DNA of 64,000 nt from J095 sp964517605. Lineage in GTDB: Bacteria; Chloroflexota; Anaerolineae; 4572-78; J111. Within the stretch, counting starts at the first letter, position 1. The number at the start of each line of letters is the position of its first letter. The notes under the pieces are model-generated. The model saw nothing but the letters and a program-made list of their open reading frames with translations. It did no database searches and was not told where the DNA came from. Shown here piece after piece: positions 53,580 to 61,405 of the stretch. Position numbers and translations under genes: made by a program. The stretch is from contig CAZFCE010000021.1 in assembly GCA_964517605.1 (NCBI GenBank), forward strand, positions 1 to 64,000. Reading direction: 5' to 3'.

Positions 53580-54367
53580 CTATTCTGCTTGAATCGCTAG
53601 CTGAACTGACCCGTTATCGCCATCTGCTCAAAAGTTGGAGCATCCGCGAGATAAAAATTCGCTACAAACAATCGTTATTGGGCGGGTTGTGGGCTGTTTT
53701 GCAGCCGTTGTCTGTGGCGATTATTTTTTCGGTGATCTTTAGATTTTTTATTAGTGTCCCCACCGATGGCGTGCCGCACCTGATTTTTTACTATGCGGCG
53801 CTATTCCCCTGGACTTTTTTTTCTAACTCGGTCACAACCGGCGCTAACAGCATTATTGCCAATATGCATCTGGTTACAAAAATCTACTTTCCCCGCGAAA
53901 TTATGCCGTTTGCCGGAATTGTGGCGGCCCTGTTTGATTTTGGCATTGCCAGCCTGATTTATGTGGGTTTGGCAATGTATTACCAGGTGCCGGTGGGGTC
54001 ATCCCTGTTACTACTGCCCGTGCTGGTTTTGATTCAACTGTTGTTTACCGGTGGAGTGGTTTTGATTTTGGCCGCCATGAACGTTTTTTACCGCGATATC
54101 CGGTTTGTGGTGCCGCTGGGGTTGCAACTTTATATGTACGTTACGCCTTTAATCTACCCGCTTTCGGTGGTGCCCAAGCGATTTTTGCCGCTTTATATGC
54201 TCAACCCTATGGCCGGCATTCTTGATGCTTACCGCACTATTTTAATTCAGGGCGGCTGGCCCGCGCCGTTTTATCTGGGAACCGCTTTTTTAATTTCGCT
54301 GACGCTTTTTGGGCTGGCTTACTTTGTTTTTGGCAAGGCTGCCCGCAGTTTTGCCGATTTGATTTAA
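53576..54367 (+). CDS. ABC-2 exporter permease (Wzm-like)
   Basis: A 263-residue membrane protein starting at GTG 53576, overlapping the previous stop by 4 bp, with AAGGGA at 53562-53567. It has six predicted membrane segments and family motifs near the start (SIREIKIRYKQS, LLGGLWAVLQP), FPWTFFSNS, and the C-terminal YPLSVVP / LNPM stretch of polysaccharide and polyol-phosphate export permeases. Wzm-type permeases pair with a Wzt ATPase to move lipid-linked polysaccharides, teichoic acids and related amphiphiles out of the cytoplasm. The partner ATPase is the next gene. Confidence 0.92.
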   Translation: MTILLESLAELTRYRHLLKSWSIREIKIRYKQSLLGGLWAVLQPLSVAIIFSVIFRFFISVPTDGVPHLIFYYAALFPWTFFSNSVTTGANSIIANMHLVTKIYFPREIMPFAGIVAALFDFGIASLIYVGLAMYYQVPVGSSLLLLPVLVLIQLLFTGGVVLILAAMNVFYRDIRFVVPLGLQLYMYVTPLIYPLSVVPKRFLPLYMLNPMAGILDAYRTILIQGGWPAPFYLGTAFLISLTLFGLAYFVFGKAARSFADLI

Positions 54368-54379
54368 CAAACGGACAAT

Positions 54380-55609
54380 ATGGCTATAATTGAATTTGAT
54401 CACGTTACCAAAACCTATCGGTTGGGGGCCAGAGGCGGGCTGCGCGAAACCCTCACCACCACGTTGGCTAATTTTGCCCGCCGCGATCAATTGGATCGGC
54501 AGTTTTTTAACGCGCTTGAGGATGTGAGCTTTACCGTTGAGCCGGGCGAAGTATTGGGGTTGATTGGCCGTAACGGCGCGGGTAAAACCACCACGCTCAA
54601 GCTGTTATCGCGGGTTACGTACCCCACGCGAGGCCATATTTCGGTAAAAGGCCGGGTGTCTGCCTTAATCGAACTGGGCGCGGGTTTCCATCCGGATTTG
54701 TCCGGCGCTGAAAACATCTACCTGAACGGTTCCATTTTGGGGCTGAACAATGCCGAAATCAAAACCCGGTTTGATGAAATTGTGGCCTTTAGCGGCCTGG
54801 AAAAATTTTTGGATACCCCGTTAAAACGGTATTCGTCGGGAATGTACGCCCGGCTGGCCTTTAGCGTGGCCGCCCACATAGACCCGGACGTGCTGTTAAT
54901 TGATGAAGTTTTGTCGGTGGGCGACGCCATTTTTCAGGAAAAAAGCCTTAACAAAATGAAGCAATTCAAAGTTCAGGGCAAGCCGATGGTGTTTATTTCG
55001 CACAATATGATTGCCATTCAGGATATCTGTTCGCGGGTAATCTGGCTTGACCAGGGCAAAATCCGCGCTGCCGGCAATCCAGAGGAAGTTATCAGCGCCT
55101 ATCTGCGCGACCGCCACTACGAAGAGAAAGACGTTTTAAAATTAGAAGAGGGCGAAGACCTGGCCTATTACCAGAACGGCGAAATCACCATTGAAAAAAT
55201 AGATATTCTCAATGAACTTGGCCAGCCGGTAGAAACCATCAGCGGCGGCGCGGGCGTTACAATTGAAATTTATTACACCGCCGCCCAGCCCATCCCCTTG
55301 CCGCTGTTTCGGTTGTACCTTACCTTGCAGCGCTATCGCCTCACCGGTTCGGAGTTTGCCGGGGATAATGGCAGCCGTTTGCCCATGCTTCAGCCCGGCG
55401 CGGGGGTTATTACCTGCAAGTTCGAGTCAACCCCCAGCCGGCCTGGGCCGTATCATTTTAACCTGGACATTATGGGCGAAAACCGGCTGCTGTTCCGGCA
55501 AAAAGAAATTGGCCCGTTGATTGTGATTCCGGGGCAGGCGGCTTCGCGCCTGGAGGACTATAATCTATTTGACATAAAGTGTTGTTGGAGTATAGGCACA
55601 AGCATATGA
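54380..55609 (+). CDS. ABC exporter ATPase (Wzt-like, with C-terminal extension)
   Basis: A 409-residue ATPase 12 bp after the permease. Walker A is GRNGAGKTT near 63-71, the signature is YSSGMYARLAF, Walker B is VLLIDEVLSVGD, and the switch His is in FISHN. Residues beyond about 245 form a C-terminal beta-rich extension, as in Wzt proteins whose extension recognises the exported cargo. With the Wzm-like permease it forms a complete exporter. Finding this pair in a PKS/NRPS operon suggests that the product is an amphiphile or glycoconjugate and not a freely diffusing small molecule; that is inference. Confidence 0.93.
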   Translation: MAIIEFDHVTKTYRLGARGGLRETLTTTLANFARRDQLDRQFFNALEDVSFTVEPGEVLGLIGRNGAGKTTTLKLLSRVTYPTRGHISVKGRVSALIELGAGFHPDLSGAENIYLNGSILGLNNAEIKTRFDEIVAFSGLEKFLDTPLKRYSSGMYARLAFSVAAHIDPDVLLIDEVLSVGDAIFQEKSLNKMKQFKVQGKPMVFISHNMIAIQDICSRVIWLDQGKIRAAGNPEEVISAYLRDRHYEEKDVLKLEEGEDLAYYQNGEITIEKIDILNELGQPVETISGGAGVTIEIYYTAAQPIPLPLFRLYLTLQRYRLTGSEFAGDNGSRLPMLQPGAGVITCKFESTPSRPGPYHFNLDIMGENRLLFRQKEIGPLIVIPGQAASRLEDYNLFDIKCCWSIGTSI

Positions 55610-57459
55610 GTGGCGTTTTTGGAGTTGTTAACCCGGCGGCAGAACCAATTGAGCCTTTGGTTAACCAAATGGCCAAAGTTATGGCTCACCGGGATTGGTT
55701 TGTAACTGAATATTTTGTTGATACCACCGAACCCGTGGCGTTGGGGCGCATCGGCATTGGAATTTTTAACGCCGCCGCGCAGCCGGTTTGGAACGCCGCC
55801 AAAACCGTGGCGCTGGTGATGGCCGGCGAATTTTACAACCAGGCTCAATTGGCCGGCGTAATTAACGGCCCGGCAATTTCTGATGAGCAACTGGCGCTGG
55901 CCCTGTACGAACAATTTGGAGCCGGCTTTGCCCGCCGGTTGAACGGTGCATTTATCATTGCCATTTGGGATAAAGCCCGTCGCCAACTGGTAATTACCAA
56001 TGACCGGTTTGGGTTGTACCCGCTTTTTTACGCTTACCGGGCGGGCCACCTGGTTTTTGCCCCCGAAATGAAGGGTGTGCTGTGCGACGAAACTTTTCCC
56101 AAAAAACCGGATCAAACCGCGCTGGCTCAGTATATGAGCTTTCAACATCTATTGGGCGAACGCACATTTTTTGAGGACATGCGGCTGTTGCCTCCCGGCT
56201 CGGTTTTGGCGTACAACCGGGCGGCGGGCGAGTGCCAAATTACGCCCTACTGGACTTTTGCCGATGTTCCCTACCGTCCCGAAGTGGGTTTTAGCGAAGC
56301 TGTTGAAGAAGCCGGGCGGTTGTTGCGCCAGGCCGTTCGGCGTTTTTCCGGGGACGGGTATCGCCCCGGCGTTTTTTTGAGCGGCGGCCTGGATTCTCGC
56401 ACCATTTTGGGGTTGGTTGAGCGCCGTCCGGTGGCGTCGCTCACTTATGGCCGGCGGGATTGCCGCGACGTGTACTACGCCGGCCAGATTGCCCGTACCG
56501 CCGGCAGCGACCATCACTGGTTTGATTTGCCTAACGGAGAATGGGTTATAGACCAGGCTAAATTTCACCTGGAACTGACCGAAGGGTATCACAGTTGGAT
56601 TCATGCCCACGGAATGAGCGTGTTGCCCCAGGCCCGGCAGCTAATGGATGTTAATCTCACCGGCTGGGATGGCGGCACCATTATGGGCGATACGGATACA
56701 ATCGAGCCGCTCCAGCTTGAAGCGGTGGATGATTTGGCGCTGCTCACCCGCCTGTTTTATCTGTTTAACCAAAAATTTACCTGGCCCTCGCTTACCACTG
56801 TCGAAGAAAATCTGTTATACTCCCCACCGATGCGCCGTCAACTGCGCGGAGTTGCCTTTGATTCCTTTCAGGCTGAATTAGCGCCCTATCTTGGGCTGCG
56901 GCCCGATGTGCGCGGTGGATATTTTTACATTCGTAACCATTGTGGCCGGTTAACGCACAACTTTATCACTTTTACCCGGTCTCACGTTGAGGTGCGCTTT
57001 CCATTTTTTGATTACGACCTGTTTGATTTTCTCTATTCACTGCCGGCTTCGGTGCGGGGCCACAAAACGTTATATCAGGCGTTAATTCAACGGCAAACGC
57101 CCAAACTGGCCTCCATTCCGTATGACCACGACGAGTTGCCGCCCACGCCTCAATCCGTAACCCGCAGTCTGCATTACATTGCGCTCCGCATCAGGCGGCG
57201 ATTCAACCGCCATCTGTGGCCCGTTTTCCCGGAGTATTACACGTTGTACGCCGATTACGAAAACTATCTCCGGCAAGATTTACGGGTCTGGGCCGAGGCC
57301 ATTCTTTTTGACCAACGCACTATTGACCGGGGAATTTTTAACCCGGCTTTTTTGCGTACCATTTTGAATCGCCATTTATCGGGCCTTGAAGAAGCAACGA
57401 TTGGCAAAATTGCCCCGATTATAACTTACGAACAAATGCTCAGGCGATTTTACGATTAA
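55606..57459 (+). CDS. Asparagine-synthetase-like amidoligase lacking the glutaminase Cys
   Basis: A 617-residue protein whose ATG overlaps the ATPase stop by 4 bp. It has two parts, like AsnB. The N-terminal Ntn-glutaminase fold (about 1-200) begins MSGVFG, so Ser2 replaces the invariant catalytic Cys2 of MCGIxG. The C-terminal synthetase domain has the pyrophosphate-binding loop FLSGGLDSR at 258-265 (Ser259 to Arg265) and extends to the end. Homologues without Cys2, such as beta-lactam synthetase and carbapenam synthetase, activate a carboxylate with ATP and let an amine already present attack it. By analogy this enzyme could form an amide or lactam on the PKS/NRPS product without using glutamine. 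Starting at the in-frame TTG 55579 would place the domain internally; ATG 55606 fits the family. Confidence 0.88.
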   Translation: MSGVFGVVNPAAEPIEPLVNQMAKVMAHRDWFVTEYFVDTTEPVALGRIGIGIFNAAAQPVWNAAKTVALVMAGEFYNQAQLAGVINGPAISDEQLALALYEQFGAGFARRLNGAFIIAIWDKARRQLVITNDRFGLYPLFYAYRAGHLVFAPEMKGVLCDETFPKKPDQTALAQYMSFQHLLGERTFFEDMRLLPPGSVLAYNRAAGECQITPYWTFADVPYRPEVGFSEAVEEAGRLLRQAVRRFSGDGYRPGVFLSGGLDSRTILGLVERRPVASLTYGRRDCRDVYYAGQIARTAGSDHHWFDLPNGEWVIDQAKFHLELTEGYHSWIHAHGMSVLPQARQLMDVNLTGWDGGTIMGDTDTIEPLQLEAVDDLALLTRLFYLFNQKFTWPSLTTVEENLLYSPPMRRQLRGVAFDSFQAELAPYLGLRPDVRGGYFYIRNHCGRLTHNFITFTRSHVEVRFPFFDYDLFDFLYSLPASVRGHKTLYQALIQRQTPKLASIPYDHDELPPTPQSVTRSLHYIALRIRRRFNRHLWPVFPEYYTLYADYENYLRQDLRVWAEAILFDQRTIDRGIFNPAFLRTILNRHLSGLEEATIGKIAPIITYEQMLRRFYD

Positions 57460-57512
57460 CGGATACGGGGATTAACTTCACTTTGGGGGAAACTTCAACC
57501 TGGGAGGGATTA

Positions 57513-58841
57513 ATGAAGCAAGAAAAGTACCCTTTAAAAATTTTATTGGCGGTGCATCATTTTCCGCCGCGATTTACGGGCGGGGCGGAATGGCGGGCCT
57601 ATCGAACAGCGGCGGCGTTGCAGGCGCGTGGACATCAAGTGCAGGTGGTGTGCATTGAGCGGATTAACCAGGGCGAGGGCGCCGAACTTACCTGGGAAGA
57701 CGATGTCTATAACGGGATTAATGTTCGCCGGTTGTCTTTTAACCTGGCCTCCGCGCCCGACCCGTTCCGGTGGGAATACAATAACCCCTGGATTGGCACT
57801 CATCTGGCCGGAATTATGAAGCAGTACCAGCCCGATGTCTTTCACTTGATTGGCGGGTATTTAATTTCGGGCCGGCCTTTGCAAATTGCCCGTCGCATGG
57901 GCCTGGCGACGGTGGTCACGCTCACCGATTTCTGGTTTTTGTGCCGGCGTATTTCAATGTTACGCAGTGATAACCAGATTTGCTCGCCTCCACTGGATGC
58001 GGTTACATGTACCCGCTGTTTGGGAGAAGAACAACGGCGCTACCGCATTCCCGGCAAATTCACCTCCAGCCTGATGCAAACTTTCTGGCAGTTACAAAAA
58101 AAATCAATCGGCAAATTAGAAGAGCGGCAGACTTTTTTAACGCAAACCCTCAACGAGGTGAGTGCAATCATCAGCCCCTCGCAATATTTGCGTTCGGTTT
58201 TTGTTGAGGCCGGTTTTGCGCCCGATCGGATTACTTTTTCACGCCAGGGGCGTGATTTTCCAAACTTAACGCCAGAGTTGCTGACAAAAACGCCCTCCAA
58301 CCGGTTGCGGGTGGGGTATATTGGGCAGTTGGTGTGGCACAAAGGCACGCATCTGTTGTTTCAGGCGGTGCAGCAACTCCCCAATGCGCCGCTCACTGTT
58401 CGCGCTTACGGCAACCCCACCCAATTTCCCGAATATGTGGCCAACTTGCGCCAACTGGCGCTCAAGGATAGCCGCCTGGAGTTAGCTGGCAGTTACCCCC
58501 GCGACCAACTCGCCCAGGTTTTACGCAACCTGGATGTGCTTGTTGTGCCATCGTTGTGGGGAGAAAACAGCCCCAACGTTATTTTAGAAGCCTTTGCTCA
58601 CCATACGCCCGTGATTGCTTCAAACCTGGGGGGAATGGCCGAGTTGGTTCAGCATGAGCAAAACGGCCTGCTCTTTGATTTAAACGATGAAGCCAGCCTG
58701 GCCCGGCAGTTGCAGCGGTTAATCACCGAGCCGGAATTGCTGCCCAAACTCCGGGCCGGCATCAAACCCGTCAAAAGTATTGCCGAAGAGATGCAAGAAC
58801 TGGAGACAATCTACTACCAGAGCCAACTGGTGCCGGCTTAA
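57513..58841 (+). CDS. GT-B glycosyltransferase (GT4-like)
   Basis: A 442-residue enzyme with GGAGG at 57503-57507 and 5-nt spacing. The N-terminal domain has a Gly-rich donor/acceptor loop (PPRFTGGAEWRAY). The C-terminal domain has the GT4 signature with its Glu-x7-Glu type motif in GENSPNVILEAF and SNLGGMAELV near 350-375. Such enzymes add a sugar from a nucleotide or lipid donor with retention. A four-Cys patch (CSPP ... CTRCLGEE, about 166-182) could bind a metal. It lies 53 bp after the amidoligase and is the last gene of the rightward locus, so the final product is probably glycosylated. Confidence 0.88.
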   Translation: MKQEKYPLKILLAVHHFPPRFTGGAEWRAYRTAAALQARGHQVQVVCIERINQGEGAELTWEDDVYNGINVRRLSFNLASAPDPFRWEYNNPWIGTHLAGIMKQYQPDVFHLIGGYLISGRPLQIARRMGLATVVTLTDFWFLCRRISMLRSDNQICSPPLDAVTCTRCLGEEQRRYRIPGKFTSSLMQTFWQLQKKSIGKLEERQTFLTQTLNEVSAIISPSQYLRSVFVEAGFAPDRITFSRQGRDFPNLTPELLTKTPSNRLRVGYIGQLVWHKGTHLLFQAVQQLPNAPLTVRAYGNPTQFPEYVANLRQLALKDSRLELAGSYPRDQLAQVLRNLDVLVVPSLWGENSPNVILEAFAHHTPVIASNLGGMAELVQHEQNGLLFDLNDEASLARQLQRLITEPELLPKLRAGIKPVKSIAEEMQELETIYYQSQLVPA

Positions 58842-58864
58842 TCCTTTGCCCGATTGACGGTTTG

Positions 58865-58893
58865 TTGACAACCCGGTGGGAACATGTTATAGT
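58865..58893 (+). promoter_or_regulatory. Near-consensus sigma-70 promoter of the regulator gene
   Basis: TTGACA (58865-58870), a 17-bp spacer and TATAGT (58888-58893) form the best promoter in the window. It lies between the glycosyltransferase stop and the GntR gene and marks the start of a new transcription unit. Confidence 0.75.
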
Positions 58894-58905
58894 ACGCAGG
58901 TATTT

Positions 58906-58921
58906 GTTATAACATTATAAC
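58906..58921 (+). promoter_or_regulatory. Putative GntR/HutC operator
   Basis: GTTATAAC (58906-58913) is a perfect palindrome, followed at once by ATTATAAC (58914-58921), giving a direct repeat of TTATAAC with 8-bp period. The HutC-type operator pattern is GT-TATA-AC with variable inner bases. The site begins about 6 bp past the expected transcription start, a position that would allow autorepression. Confidence 0.55.
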
Positions 58922-58949
58922 GAATGCTAGTTACCAATCGGGAAAAATT

Positions 58950-59708
58950 ATGATGAACTTTCTTGAAAATTCATCGTCTCCTCCCATTAATCGGAATCTC
59001 CCGATTCCCCTGTATTTTCAGTTAAAAGATGTGTTGCTCGCGCCTATTCAGGAAGGCCAATACCAGGAAGGCGACCCCATCCCAACCGAGCGCGAAATTG
59101 GCGAGAAGTTTCAGGTTAGCCGGATTACCGTTCGACGCGCTATTGATGAACTGGTGCGCGAAGGCTACCTGATCACCAGACGGGGCCGGGGCACGTTTGT
59201 GGCCCGCCCCAAAATTCAGCGCCCGCTCACCCGCATGCAGAGTTTTTCAATTGCCACCACCGCCGGCGGACACCGGCCCGGCTCGCGGTTGCTCTCGCTT
59301 CAGCGCGAAAAGGCAATAGGGCACGCGGCTACGGTGTTCAACCTTACCAAAGATGATTGGATTTGGATTGTGGAAAGGTTGCGGCTGGTGGATGACGAGC
59401 CGATTGGCCTTTCGATCATCTACCTGAATTTGCCCGCCGCTGTTGCCCTGGTGCCGGCAGAATTAGAAGAACACATCTCGCTCTGGTCAGTTTTAGAAGA
59501 AAAAGGCTTAACCTTATCAAAATCCGAGGAAACAATCGAGGCGGTTGCGGCCAACGAAAGCCAGGCGCAACTCCTACAGGTGGCTATTGGATCACCCTTG
59601 TTGCTGGTGGAAGGCATCGTGTATACCGATCAAGCGGTTCCCATTGAATATCACAAGATGTTCAACCGCGGTGATCGATACAAATATACAATCCAAGCAG
59701 TCCGTTAG
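58950..59708 (+). CDS. GntR-family transcriptional regulator (HutC/UTRA)
   Basis: A 252-residue repressor-type protein. The N-terminal winged helix spans about 20-85 with the family helix-turn-helix PTEREIGEKFQVSRITVRRAI and the wing RRGRGTFV. Residues about 100-245 form a UTRA ligand-binding domain. HutC-type regulators sense sugars, amino sugars or related metabolites. It is followed after 22 bp by a sugar-type ABC transporter, so it most likely controls that uptake unit and itself through the palindrome at 58906-58921. ATG 58953 is an alternative start. Confidence 0.93.
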   Translation: MMNFLENSSSPPINRNLPIPLYFQLKDVLLAPIQEGQYQEGDPIPTEREIGEKFQVSRITVRRAIDELVREGYLITRRGRGTFVARPKIQRPLTRMQSFSIATTAGGHRPGSRLLSLQREKAIGHAATVFNLTKDDWIWIVERLRLVDDEPIGLSIIYLNLPAAVALVPAELEEHISLWSVLEEKGLTLSKSEETIEAVAANESQAQLLQVAIGSPLLLVEGIVYTDQAVPIEYHKMFNRGDRYKYTIQAVR

Positions 59709-59730
59709 TTAGTAGAACAAGGAGGAAGAA

Positions 59731-61212
59731 ATGAGAGTAAAGCGTTTTTATTGGGGTCTACTGGCAGTGTTGCTGTTGGTAGCATTGGTTGTTGCCGGGT
59801 GCGGCGGAGCCGCGCCGGCTACTCCGGCGGCAGAAAAACCGGCTGCCGAAAAACCCGCTGCTGAAAAAGCTACCGAAGCTCCGGCTAAAGAAGAAGCCAA
59901 ACCCACCGAAGCTCCCAAAGAAGAAGCCAAGGCTACCGAAGCGCCTAAAGCCGAAGAAGCCAAACCCACCGAAGCCGCCGCTCCCACCGCCGAAAAACCG
60001 GCTGCCGATGCGGCCAAAGACAAACCCTTTGCCGGCACCGAACTGGTTTTGGCCTCAATGACCGACCAGTACATTGCCGCCTTCCGGTATTTAATCCCCG
60101 AATTTGAAAAGGAAACCGGGATTAAAGTTACCATGGATGAACTGGGCTACGTAGACCTGTACCAAAAATTAACCGCCGACTTTGTGGGCAAAACCGCCAA
60201 CTACGACCTGATGACCGTAGACATTGTGTGGAGTGGTGAATACGCCGCCAACGGCTACACCCTGCCCCTTGATGACTACATGGCGCGCGACAAAGAACAA
60301 ATCAAAGCGGACGACATTATGCCCGTAGCCTGGACCCTGGGCGAATGGGAAGGCAAGCATTGGGCCTACCCTCTGGCCGGTTATGCTAACGTGCTCAACT
60401 ACCGCAAAGACGTGCTGGCCGAAGCCGGCATCGAACCGCCCAAAACCCAGGAAGAACTGCTAGCGGCGGCTAAAAAATTAACCGATGCCAAAAAAGATTT
60501 CTACGGGATTGCGCTGTTGGGTGCCAAAGGGTCGGCGGTAGCCCAGGATTATATGGCCTGGGTGCAGCAACACGGCGGCACCATTCTGGATAAAGACGGC
60601 AAACCGGCGGTTAACACCCCCGAAAACGTAAAAATCCTTGAATTCTTTGGCGAACTCTTTAAATACGCCCCGCCCGGAGCCACCGATTACTGGTGGGATC
60701 AACGCGAAACCGCTTTCCGCTCCGGTAAAGTGGCCATGATGGAAGGCTGGAGCATTGCCCGCGCCGGCTACGAAAACCCCGAAATCTCCTCGATTGTAGG
60801 CAAAGTGGATGTGACCGCCGCCCCGGTGAGCCAGGGCATGGAACCCAAATACGGTTTTGGCGGCTGGGGCATTGGCATTAACGCCAACTCCAAAAAAGCC
60901 GATGCGGCCTGGGAATTTATTAAATGGATTACCAGCCCCGAAGTTCAAAAAGAATGGGTCCGGCACGACGGCGCGCCCATTCGCCGCAGCACCCTGGAAG
61001 ACCCCGACCTGAACAAGGAATACCCTTGGTTCCCGCTGATGCTGAAATCCTTTGAAAATGGCGATGGCGATTACCGGCCCCGTATTCCTCAGTACAGCAT
61101 CATTCAAGATGCGCTGGGCACCGCGGTGAATGCTTACCTGGTAGGCGAAATGACGGCTCAACAGGCGCTCGATCAGGCGCAAGCCCAGATTGATGCGGCT
61201 ACCAAAAAATAA
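59731..61212 (+). CDS. ABC transporter solute-binding lipoprotein (sugar type)
   Basis: A 493-residue family 1 extracellular binding protein with an ideal ribosome-binding site (AAGGAGG, 59719-59725). A signal peptide ends in the lipobox VVAGC near residue 24, so the protein is lipid-anchored. Residues about 30-95 are a low-complexity Ala/Pro/Glu/Lys linker, a habit common in Chloroflexota lipoproteins. The mature domain begins ELVLASMTD and runs to the end with a typical WEFIKWITSPEVQKEW stretch. It delivers a carbohydrate to the two permeases downstream. No ATPase gene is present in the window; a shared MsmK-type ATPase elsewhere or beyond the end is expected. Confidence 0.93.
   Translation: MRVKRFYWGLLAVLLLVALVVAGCGGAAPATPAAEKPAAEKPAAEKATEAPAKEEAKPTEAPKEEAKATEAPKAEEAKPTEAAAPTAEKPAADAAKDKPFAGTELVLASMTDQYIAAFRYLIPEFEKETGIKVTMDELGYVDLYQKLTADFVGKTANYDLMTVDIVWSGEYAANGYTLPLDDYMARDKEQIKADDIMPVAWTLGEWEGKHWAYPLAGYANVLNYRKDVLAEAGIEPPKTQEELLAAAKKLTDAKKDFYGIALLGAKGSAVAQDYMAWVQQHGGTILDKDGKPAVNTPENVKILEFFGELFKYAPPGATDYWWDQRETAFRSGKVAMMEGWSIARAGYENPEISSIVGKVDVTAAPVSQGMEPKYGFGGWGIGINANSKKADAAWEFIKWITSPEVQKEWVRHDGAPIRRSTLEDPDLNKEYPWFPLMLKSFENGDGDYRPRIPQYSIIQDALGTAVNAYLVGEMTAQQALDQAQAQIDAATKK
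59815..60030 (+). repeat. Tandem low-complexity coding repeat (lipoprotein linker)
   Basis: Imperfect repeats of GAAAAACCGGCTGCC-type and GAAGAAGCCAA(A/G)-type units encode AEKPA and PTEAPKEEAK. They form a flexible spacer between the lipidated Cys and the binding domain. Confidence 0.7.
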
Positions 61213-61217
61213 TTAGC

Positions 61218-61324
61218 CAATTGATGGGGTTTTTACCCCGGTTTCTCAATTGACGCTACACTCTGATTTGCCCAAAATTTAAAAGTGTCAGGCGCTGGTT
61301 GCAGCGTGGCCCAGCGCCTGACAC
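61218..61324 (+). terminator. Two intercistronic hairpins between binding protein and permeases
   Basis: The first is an interrupted hairpin (CAATTGA 61218-61224 with TCAATTG 61246-61252, inner GGGGT/ACCCC). The second is a perfect 14-bp stem (61285-61298 with 61311-61324, GTGTCAGGCGCTGG) with a 12-nt loop. Neither is followed by a T-run, so an mRNA-stabilising or partial attenuation role, giving more binding protein than permease, is more likely than full termination. Confidence 0.5.
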
Positions 61325-61405
61325 CCATCATCATTCAAATTCCACCGCTGCCAAAACTTACTGTAAATCGGTGAACAATTAGCGTTGTCACTGCGAGTTA
61401 AGCTT

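Noticed and set aside
59815..60030. Repeat region as a CRISPR or satellite array
   Set aside because: Units are short, imperfect and in frame; they encode the lipoprotein linker.
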